DNA from: Candidatus Latescibacter anaerobius SCGC AAA252-E07
Lineage (GTDB): Bacteria; Latescibacterota; Latescibacteria; Latescibacterales; Latescibacteraceae
NCBI GenBank assembly: GCA_000403035.1
Contig: AQSL01000056.1
Location: 1 to 5,636 of the forward strand
Length of the DNA stretch: 5,636 bases
Reading direction: 5' to 3'
A program made the position numbers and the translations under genes. The number at the start of each line of letters is the position of its first letter. The first letter of the stretch is position 1. Shown here piece after piece: positions 1 through 5,636 of this stretch. The notes under the pieces are model-generated. The model was not told the origin of the DNA. It ran no database searches and saw nothing but the letters and a program-made list of their open reading frames with translations.

Positions 1-32
1 CGGGCTTACGCCCGACTTTCCCCCGGAGGGGG
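1..32. repeat. Two further GC-rich hairpins at the window edge
   Basis: CGGGC (1-5) pairs with GCCCG (10-14) around a TTAC loop, and CCCCC (20-24) pairs with GGGGG (28-32) around a GGA loop. With the hairpin at 65-106 they make the first 106 bases a cluster of C-run/G-run palindromes. The first hairpin is cut by the window edge, so its stem could be longer, and a terminator tail for the minus-strand operon could lie outside. Confidence 0.45.
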
Positions 33-64
33 CAACTACTTGTGAAATAAGAAATTATATTCCT

Positions 65-106
65 GCCCCCTTTGGGGGAAGGATGTCCGAAGGACAAGAA
101 GGGGGC
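65..106. repeat. Nested GC-rich hairpin, probable dispersed intergenic repeat or weak terminator
   Basis: An outer 8-bp stem pairs GCCCCCTT (65-72) with AAGGGGGC (99-106). An inner 5-bp stem TGTCC (84-88) / GGACA (92-96) closes a GAA loop. An alternative 5-bp stem, CCCCC (66-70) / GGGGG (74-78), competes with the outer one. It lies 64 bp past the permease stop. A TTTT follows it on the plus strand (107-110) but no U-run follows in the minus, gene-sense direction, so it is a poor intrinsic terminator for this operon. The shape is like short REP- or MITE-like intergenic repeats, but copy number cannot be judged here. Confidence 0.5.
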
Positions 107-169
107 TTTTCATAAAGCAATCAACAGAATTTAACCGGACAGTTCTGAGTTATCTTATTAGAAAAATCC

Positions 170-892
170 CTACACAAACTTTTCCCTCTTCTGGAGATTT
201 AAAAGACCGGAAAGAATGGCAATCAGTATTCCAACAAAAAGATATATCCTGTTATTAAGTATCGTTTCAGCCCAAATGATTTCATTGATATCATCCGGTA
301 TCTCGTAGGGATTGAGGAATACATACCATTCGGTATTGCCTATCTGACCTCTCGTTATCCAGAAAGCAATCCCGATGATAACCATTACTATTGCGGTGCC
401 GTTACCGGTGCGAATGATGGTGGAAAACATGAAAGCCAGACTGCCCATGAAAACGATCGGAAACATGAGATGAAAAACCATCATGATGATGTTGACTTCC
501 TTGAGAACATAAGAATACACCGCAGCAAGTAAAATTAAAATTACACAATTAACCATGAATATAAGCAGGAGTCTTATAAGCCAGACCTTGTAACGGTAGT
601 TGGGAATGCCGAAAAGTATTTCGATCATCCGGGCTTCCACATCGTTTTGGATACCGAACGAAGTCGGATAAAAAATCAATAAAATCCCCGGTACGAGAAG
701 CAGCCAGAATCCGGTCGCCTCGGTTGGATTTGCCTCGGTATTGAACAGGTTGAAAATGGTGACAAACAGGAAGATCAGTATCGCCGCCAGCAGGAAATAC
801 CAGAATTTGTTCGCGAAAATAATCTTTAAATTGTAGCGTATCATACTGTATGTAATGTGATATGCATTTTTTATGTAACTGCCGTATTTCAT
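170..892 (-). CDS. ABC-2-type transporter permease
   Basis: A 240-residue polytopic inner-membrane protein. Hydrophobic segments are at about 30-50, 62-80, 104-128, 134-160, 165-180 and 215-233, giving the six-helix layout of ABC-2 exporters. The N-terminus (MKYGSYIKNAYHITYSMIRY) looks like the amphipathic connecting helix that precedes TM1. The segment DVEARMIEILFGIPNYRYK (84-102) between TM2 and TM3 corresponds to the coupling-helix region of this fold, which docks on the ATPase. It ends KREKFV, then TAG at 172-170. The start at 892 is backed by an AAAAGGA Shine-Dalgarno seven bases upstream. It follows the RND-ABC fusion gene by 52 bp on the same strand, which makes it the probable transmembrane partner of the fused ATPase. 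Substrate is unknown. No second separate permease is seen, so it either homodimerises or pairs with the six-helix module in the fusion. Confidence 0.88.
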   Translation of the reverse strand: MKYGSYIKNAYHITYSMIRYNLKIIFANKFWYFLLAAILIFLFVTIFNLFNTEANPTEATGFWLLLVPGILLIFYPTSFGIQNDVEARMIEILFGIPNYRYKVWLIRLLLIFMVNCVILILLAAVYSYVLKEVNIIMMVFHLMFPIVFMGSLAFMFSTIIRTGNGTAIVMVIIGIAFWITRGQIGNTEWYVFLNPYEIPDDINEIIWAETILNNRIYLFVGILIAILSGLLNLQKREKFV

Positions 893-899
893 GCAAAAA

Positions 900-906
900 T
901 CCTTTT
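900..906 (-). promoter_or_regulatory. Ribosome binding site of the ABC-2 permease gene
   Basis: On the minus strand the sequence before the ATG reads AAAAGGA, then a seven-base spacer TTTTTGC, then ATG at 892-890. This is a well-placed Shine-Dalgarno and settles the start. The intergenic gap (893-944, 52 bp) shows no obvious terminator, so the gene is probably cotranscribed with the upstream fusion gene. Confidence 0.7.
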
Positions 907-944
907 ATCGAAGAGAGATCATAGATGTACGATGTATCATTTTA

Positions 945-3900
945 TTAGGTAGCAACTTCCACTTCATCCTTCTTTTTTCCAAGAAGCCATAAATATGAAT
1001 CCTCCAGTGTGGGACGTACATTTTGTGCGCCTTCGTGCGGGACCGTTTCAGAGAGACATCGTACCCGTATTTTATTTTCATAATGCATATGATGAACGAT
1101 CCTGAGTTTATGGCGTATGGTTTCAAATTCCTCCGGTGTAACGGCGAATTGCCAGACTTTTTCATGAGCAAGCTGTGTCATTTTAATCGGGGTTCCGAGA
1201 TAATAGAGTTTTCCCCTGTTCAAGACCGCTACGGTGTTGCATGAACTTGAAATATCCTCGATAATATGCGTGGAAAAGATAACGATTCTTTCGCTTGAAA
1301 GCTCCACAAGGAGATTTCTGAACCTGATACGTTCACGGGGGTCGAGGCCGGCTGTCGGCTCATCGACAACGAGGATACGTGGAAGATGGAGAAGAGTCAG
1401 CGCTATACCAATCCGTTGTTTCATGCCCCCCGAAAATGACCCGATTTTATGATCTTTTTTCTCATCCAGATGAACCGAGGAAAGCGCGAAGTTAACAATT
1501 TTATTACGCTCGTTTTTATCATAAATATTTTTGAGGATTGCCAGATAGTCCAGGAATTCGTAAGCAGTCATGTTTTCATAGGTTCCGAACTCCTGCGGTA
1601 AATACCCTATCAGGCCCTGAAGCTCCTCACGTTTTTCCCTGAAATCAATATCGTTAATACTGATTGTCCCGAGACTCTGGTTACAAATACCGCATATGAT
1701 TCTCATTATGGTTGTCTTGCCGGCGCCATTGGGGCCCAGAAGACCGAACATACCGCTCTGTATATTTAATGATACGCCATCCAGTGCGCTGAAGGGATTT
1801 TTCTTTTTCCCGATGATAGGTATTATCTTTACAAACCGGTAGAATTGAAGACGTATGCCGGCAAATCTTCCGGTCAGTCTCATAATGTTAACCTTGCCCT
1901 TTTGGAGACGGTTTGAGGTTGTGTATACGATCAGAGATAAGTACCAGAACACTGCAATGAAAACCAGAGGCGCATTTCGAAACTCTTTCCAATAGAAGAG
2001 GAGTATATTTACAAAAGGGATACCCCATAAGATGATGTTGTACAGCCAGGTATTCACTCTTAAAAGTACTGCTTTCCCTGATTTTTCAGCTCTGTTTGCA
2101 AGGTAAATCTGTACAGGCGCCAGAAGGAAGAACAGATAGAAGTATACGATATGCGAAAGTATGAATATCCATGTGGTGTTCTGAATATAGAAGTAAACAT
2201 AATAGATCAGAAATCCAAGAAGCGGCAGTTGCCAGAAAATGTAATTGTCAAAATCACGCCAGGTACGGTAATCCTTTGAAAGGCCATACAGCTTCTCGAT
2301 TCTTTCACCTTTTTTCCACTCCCTGACAAATCTACTATAGTAATCGTATATTTTTACTATGCGGCGGATGTTAATGGTTAATTTTTCATCCGGTCGTATG
2401 TAATCGGTTTTTGCCTGACGGAGACTGTTCATAATGAAATAAGTGCTGCCCGGAATGATCATCAGTAAAAGGAACGCGTTTGCACATTGCCATAGTACAC
2501 TTTCGATGTGATAGTAAATAAGCAGGATTCCCGCGATGAAAATGATAAGCTGTAAAAGTTTCATTTTCCAGTTCAGTTGTTTCATCCATTCCATTGCAGA
2601 TTCCATTCCGGAATAAACTGTCGGAATAAAAACCAGGGTGAACAGGGTGCTCAGAGAGAGCCCGCCGATAACCGTGATGGCAAACGGCGCGCCGATACGA
2701 GATATTTGTTCGGTGTTTCCCATGGCAAGAGGGAGCATGGCCGCCATGGTGGTAATCGCTGTGATGAGAATCGGCCGAATCCTTGCCTGTCCCGACATCA
2801 TGAGGGCACGCGAGCGTGTGTAACCCCTTCGCCGTAAGATCCGTGTGTAATCTATCAGTATAATGCCGTTATTGACAACAACACCCAGAAGTATGAGAAA
2901 TCCTATGAGCGAGTTGGCGTTGAAAAGAGAATTGCCGGTGAATATCAACGCCCAGAATGCGCCGATTCCAGCCAGTGGAATAGTAAACATCATAACGACA
3001 GGAGTGGAGAGAGATTCGAACACTGAAGCGAGTATCATGTAAATTAAAATGAATGCAACGATAATAAGAAAATAAAATTCACTTAACTCGCTTTCATCAT
3101 AAACTATTTCCGCAGCCGTTCCCGGGGGGATGGCAATACCGGCGACAACTTGCTCAATCTCTTCCCTTGACAGTGCTAACAGCGATTTGGAGCCGTTTAT
3201 TTCTTCCTTGAAGCTGTAGGTGAGTTCTATCTGTTTTTCCTGGTTTATTCTGGTGACACCTGACCTGCCGTACGAATAAATGATACGGCTCAGAGTATCA
3301 AGCTCGTACGAACTTCCCGACTGATCCTGAACAGGTAATTCCTTCAAATCATCAAATGTCTTCTCTTCCTCTATGTCCTTATTACGAATAATAATATCGT
3401 ATTCGTCATTTCCCTGCTTGAAACTCATCCCGGATGTAAATTCGTTCTGAAACGATGATAGTTCTGAAGCTATGGAAGACATAGGAATATTGAACAAACT
3501 TAACAATCGGTTGTCAAAGAAGAGATGTATTTCGGGACGGTTTCTGGGTATGCTCAGTCTCGCCTCATTGTTCATGGAATCAAGGGTGTCGATACGGTAT
3601 TTGATATCTTCCGCTACCGTTTGAAGCATATTAAAATCCTCGCCTTTAACGACAATTTTTTCCTGAGGAGTGCCAATGCCGAACATTCTTTCGAGAGAAG
3701 CCGTGGAATTTCGAGACATGCCTCCGCCAAACCTATTGCTGGACTGAGGTTCTGTTAAACTGACATCGGCAGCTCTGAAATCTTCAATGCGATTCTGAAT
3801 ATCGTGCTTAATTTCAGGAATTGTCCTGTTGTCTAATGCTTCGAAATCATCTTTTAGAATTATTGTTATACTTGCCTCTTCTTCATAAATATTACAGACA

Positions 3901-5519
3901 ATATCCCGGATTTCTTCAATATCAACCAGTTTCTCTTCTAATTCGGCGACAACTGTATCGGAAATATCCAGCGTTGATCCACGGGACATGGTGACATAGA
4001 GATTGAATTCTTTCATGTCGATTTCACGGGGCACCTGAAGACTCAATGCCATGCATAATAACACGCTTCCGAAAAATACCACTACAGCACCGACAATTGT
4101 TCTTGCCGGAAAACGGATGGCGGATTTCAGGAGGAGATTGTAAATCTGGAATAGACGGTTTTTTTGTGAAACTTTATGAATATAAAATTCTTTTCCCGGT
4201 TTTCTTCTTTCGAGGATAAAGTGAGTAACCATTGGAATGAGAAGCATTGCTACAACAAACGATACAATAAGCGTCGAAATAATTGAAACACCAATGTGCC
4301 GTCCAATCAAACGGATAAGATAATCGGAAGAAAATATGAAAGGAACAAACACGGTAATCGTTGTCAATGTTGCTGCGAACAGTGCACGGCTAACCTCGCT
4401 TGTACCCTGGATAACAGCGGTATCAGTATCTTTATGGCTCGATACGAGGCGGAAGATGTTTTCAAGGACAACAACACTGTTGTCGAGCAGCAATCCGATT
4501 GCCAGGGCCATTCCGACAAGGGTAAAGCTGTTGATCGTTATACCGAAGGCATAGAAGAAATTGAATGCGGTAAACACTGAAATCGGTATGGCAAACATCA
4601 CCACGGCAACCAGTTTCATGTTTTTTAGAAAAATCCACAGGATAAAAACCGCAAAAACACACCCGATAAGCGCCAGTTTAATAATGAGATTAATATTTTC
4701 TTCAACAGTATCGGCGGAATTGCCCTGGATAACAATTTCTATATCCAGCGGTTTCAACTCGTTGTTCAAACGCTCGATTACTTCCTTAGTGGAATGGGAG
4801 ACTTCTATAAGGTTTGTCATCGAGTCGCGGATTAACTGTATCGATATAGCTTCTAAGCCGTTGACACGGCTGATGGATGTTTGCTCTTTTTCTCCAAAAT
4901 TCACCTCCGCAATGTCTTTGAGAAAAATGGGTCCATCGGCAATGACAATATTTTCCAGGTCACGGATGTCGGTATATTCCGCCAGTAAGTTGACATAATA
5001 ATGCCTGTTGTTCTCATGGGCCTGGCCGAGAAACAGTTTCATCTCGGTATTCTGGGCGATGAGCGACCTGATTTTTGACGGGGTGATGTTGAGTTCACGG
5101 CATGCGTCTTCCTCGAGGATTATTTCAACCGCTTTAATATTCCCGCCGACAGCTTCAACATTGGCAATACCGTCAATGCTTAACAGTTCATCGGTAATCT
5201 GTTCATCCACAATTGTTCGGATTCTTTCAAGACCGCCGCTTCCCCTTATCTGCAGCTGCATAAACGTATTGGATAACCGTTCTGTGTCAACTTTCACAAC
5301 TGTTACATTGAATTCATCAGGTAGTATCGATTTGAGTTCGTTGACTTTTTCCTGGAGTTTTAAATATGCGTATTTGATTTCCACATCCTGATTGTAGTAG
5401 ATATATATCATGCTTCTCTGACGGTCGACAGAAGATTCGATCAAATCAATTCCCTCAAGTGTGCTGATAGCACCTTCGAGTGGAATGATTGCCTGTTTTT
5501 CAATATATTGCGGGTCCAT
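945..5519 (-). CDS. RND efflux permease fused to a six-TM module and a C-terminal ABC ATPase (5'-partial)
   Basis: Inner-membrane exporter fusion of 1524 visible residues; RND permeases alone are usually about 1000-1100. Residues 1-270 are the first periplasmic porter region. TM2-TM7 lie at about 278-298, 302-323, 329-352, 376-397, 406-434 and 473-492, the second porter loop at 495-812, and TM8-TM12 at about 813-968. TM4 carries GLLLDNSVVVLEN, TM10 GVVVNNGIILID and TM11 RIRPILIT, all typical RND signatures. Residues 985-1200 add about six more helices. Residues 1236-1510 are a full ABC ATPase with Walker A, Q-loop, signature, Walker B and H-switch. The frame is open throughout, with no start-like break at the domain joins. 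The Met at 5519 is only the first ATG in frame. It aligns after the first porter beta strand of the family, so TM1 is missing and the true start lies upstream. Stop is TAA at 945-947. Substrate is unknown (drug, lipid or metal cannot be told apart). Family assignment is firm; the function of the fusion is inferred. Confidence 0.93.
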   Translation of the reverse strand: MDPQYIEKQAIIPLEGAISTLEGIDLIESSVDRQRSMIYIYYNQDVEIKYAYLKLQEKVNELKSILPDEFNVTVVKVDTERLSNTFMQLQIRGSGGLERIRTIVDEQITDELLSIDGIANVEAVGGNIKAVEIILEEDACRELNITPSKIRSLIAQNTEMKLFLGQAHENNRHYYVNLLAEYTDIRDLENIVIADGPIFLKDIAEVNFGEKEQTSISRVNGLEAISIQLIRDSMTNLIEVSHSTKEVIERLNNELKPLDIEIVIQGNSADTVEENINLIIKLALIGCVFAVFILWIFLKNMKLVAVVMFAIPISVFTAFNFFYAFGITINSFTLVGMALAIGLLLDNSVVVLENIFRLVSSHKDTDTAVIQGTSEVSRALFAATLTTITVFVPFIFSSDYLIRLIGRHIGVSIISTLIVSFVVAMLLIPMVTHFILERRKPGKEFYIHKVSQKNRLFQIYNLLLKSAIRFPARTIVGAVVVFFGSVLLCMALSLQVPREIDMKEFNLYVTMSRGSTLDISDTVVAELEEKLVDIEEIRDIVCNIYEEEASITIILKDDFEALDNRTIPEIKHDIQNRIEDFRAADVSLTEPQSSNRFGGGMSRNSTASLERMFGIGTPQEKIVVKGEDFNMLQTVAEDIKYRIDTLDSMNNEARLSIPRNRPEIHLFFDNRLLSLFNIPMSSIASELSSFQNEFTSGMSFKQGNDEYDIIIRNKDIEEEKTFDDLKELPVQDQSGSSYELDTLSRIIYSYGRSGVTRINQEKQIELTYSFKEEINGSKSLLALSREEIEQVVAGIAIPPGTAAEIVYDESELSEFYFLIIVAFILIYMILASVFESLSTPVVMMFTIPLAGIGAFWALIFTGNSLFNANSLIGFLILLGVVVNNGIILIDYTRILRRRGYTRSRALMMSGQARIRPILITAITTMAAMLPLAMGNTEQISRIGAPFAITVIGGLSLSTLFTLVFIPTVYSGMESAMEWMKQLNWKMKLLQLIIFIAGILLIYYHIESVLWQCANAFLLLMIIPGSTYFIMNSLRQAKTDYIRPDEKLTINIRRIVKIYDYYSRFVREWKKGERIEKLYGLSKDYRTWRDFDNYIFWQLPLLGFLIYYVYFYIQNTTWIFILSHIVYFYLFFLLAPVQIYLANRAEKSGKAVLLRVNTWLYNIILWGIPFVNILLFYWKEFRNAPLVFIAVFWYLSLIVYTTSNRLQKGKVNIMRLTGRFAGIRLQFYRFVKIIPIIGKKKNPFSALDGVSLNIQSGMFGLLGPNGAGKTTIMRIICGICNQSLGTISINDIDFREKREELQGLIGYLPQEFGTYENMTAYEFLDYLAILKNIYDKNERNKIVNFALSSVHLDEKKDHKIGSFSGGMKQRIGIALTLLHLPRILVVDEPTAGLDPRERIRFRNLLVELSSERIVIFSTHIIEDISSSCNTVAVLNRGKLYYLGTPIKMTQLAHEKVWQFAVTPEEFETIRHKLRIVHHMHYENKIRVRCLSETVPHEGAQNVRPTLEDSYLWLLGKKKDEVEVAT
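1110..1814 (-). other. ABC ATPase (nucleotide-binding) domain of the fusion protein
   Basis: Residues about 1236-1470. Walker A GPNGAGKTT is at 1262-1270 (K1268), the Q-loop GYLPQEFG has Q1309, and the signature SGGMKQR is at 1363-1369. Walker B ILVVDEP is at 1382-1388 (D1386, catalytic E1387), the D-loop GLDP at 1391-1394 and the switch histidine is H1418 in STHII. Every catalytic element is present, so this should be an active ATPase. The style (YLPQEFG-YENMTAYEFLDYLAILK, VDEPTAGLDPRERIRFRNLL) matches ATPases that serve ABC-2-type permeases. The tail to residue 1510 ends in PTLEDSYLWLLG, the usual C-terminus of such subunits, so the domain is not truncated. Its likely partner is the permease encoded directly downstream. 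Confidence 0.95.
1920..2567 (-). other. Six-helix membrane module between the RND and ABC domains (unrecognised)
   Basis: Residues about 985-1200 of the fusion. Hydrophobic stretches lie at about 986-1003, 1011-1030, 1093-1112, 1114-1139, 1154-1177 and 1182-1200. A charged, probably cytoplasmic loop (1031-1092) separates the first two from the last four, and includes REWKKGERIEKLYGL. An even number of helices after RND TM12, which ends in the cytoplasm, correctly leaves the ATPase in the cytoplasm. I do not recognise the family. It could be a tether, or a divergent ABC-2-like transmembrane half partnering the fused ATPase. Helix ends are estimated by eye. Confidence 0.6.
5301..5395 (-). repeat. 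Inverted repeat arm 1 (inside the RND coding region)
   Basis: This 95-bp stretch encodes residues 43-73 of the fusion protein (NQDVEIKY to EFNVT) on the minus strand. It is exactly reverse-complementary to 5542-5636. Pairing follows position x with 10937-x. It fails at 5396/5541 and for the next bases, so the arm has a sharp inner edge. Confidence 0.97.
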
Positions 5520-5541
5520 ATCAATGTTGGATCTTATGTTG
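5520..5541 (-). other. In-frame upstream continuation of the RND gene, cut off at 5541
   Basis: Reading the minus strand in the frame of the RND gene, these bases encode (V)NIRSNID directly before MDPQYIEK; the V codon straddles the breakpoint. This fits the beta strand just before the 'YPGA-P--VE' segment of AcrB-type proteins (for example VTISASYPGADAKTV in AcrB). It shows that the ATG at 5519 is internal. Beyond 5541 the frame enters the inverted copy and meets a TAA at 5576-5574, so the natural upstream sequence is lost there. About 45 residues, with TM1, are missing by comparison with AcrB. Confidence 0.75.
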
Positions 5542-5636
5542 ACAATCAGGATGTGGAAATCAAATACGCATATTTAAAACTCCAGGAAAAAGTCAACGAA
5601 CTCAAATCGATACTACCTGATGAATTCAATGTAACA
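5542..5636 (+). repeat. Inverted repeat arm 2 at the right window end (fold-back copy)
   Basis: A perfect 95-bp reverse-complement copy of 5301-5395, running to the last base of the window and separated from arm 1 by 146 bp. On the plus strand it reads as RND residues 43-73 in frame, with no start of its own. It interrupts the minus-strand RND frame before TM1. The absence of any mismatch points to a recent or artificial copy, such as an amplification or assembly fold-back, and not to an ancient gene duplicate. Confidence 0.95.

Noticed and set aside
1..106. CRISPR array
   Set aside because: The hairpins are not regularly spaced direct repeats with unique spacers, and no cas gene is nearby.
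549..896. Minus-strand frames overlapping the permease (549-896) and the 3' end of the fusion gene (905-1171)
   Set aside because: Each overlaps a clearly real membrane protein or ATPase in another frame and shows no domain or membrane pattern of its own.
893..944. Promoter or terminator in the gap between the two genes
   Set aside because: Only a short tandem GATGTAC/GATGTAT and a Shine-Dalgarno are visible. There is no stable hairpin with a U-run and no convincing -35/-10 pair.
1800..2000. Fusion created by a missed stop or sequencing frameshift between RND and ABC genes
   Set aside because: The sequence between the domains is a continuous, sensible membrane protein with correct topology. 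No candidate RBS plus start stands out directly before the ATPase domain. Read-level checking would still be decisive.
4561..4998. Plus-strand open frame of 145 codons, and other plus-strand frames (e.g. 5008-5391, 4296-4580, 2577-2837)
   Set aside because: They lie antisense within the RND coding region, have Ser/Ile/Arg-rich composition typical of shadow frames, no recognisable domain, and no supporting ribosome site that I could see.
5301..5636. Invertible (phase-variable) DNA switch flanked by inverted repeats
   Set aside because: No recombinase gene is present, the 146-bp spacer is plain RND coding sequence, and flipping it would destroy a conserved porter region. One arm ends exactly at the window edge, which fits an artefact better.

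Overview
This window looks like a whole short contig from a Gram-negative bacterium, probably assembled from an uncultured organism. RND pumps of the kind seen here belong to diderm bacteria. Base composition is moderate and slightly AT-rich by eye. I cannot place the organism: the protein style would fit Bacteroidota/Ignavibacteria-like or other FCB-group lineages, but this is a weak inference.

Both real genes lie on the minus strand, so transcription runs from high to low coordinates. The first (5519 to 945, 5'-truncated) encodes a very long polypeptide of at least 1524 residues. It joins an almost complete RND efflux permease, a six-helix membrane module I do not recognise, and an intact ABC-type ATPase with its usual C-terminal tail. 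After a 52-bp gap with a good Shine-Dalgarno comes a 240-residue, six-helix ABC-2-type permease (892 to 170). Together they suggest an export locus in which a proton-driven RND pump and an ATP-driven ABC-2 exporter are covalently or operonically coupled. The periplasmic adaptor and outer-membrane channel that RND pumps normally need are not in the window and would be expected upstream, beyond the right edge.

Both edges are abnormal. On the right, the last 95 bases (5542-5636) are a perfect reverse complement of 5301-5395, inside the RND gene. The RND frame continues sensibly through 5520-5541 and is then cut by this copy, so about 45 N-terminal residues, including TM1, are missing. This is most likely a fold-back chimera or an assembly-graph end. 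On the left, positions 1-106 hold several GC-rich hairpins, including a nested one at 65-106 that resembles a dispersed intergenic repeat. No RNA genes, CRISPR arrays or transposase genes were seen.
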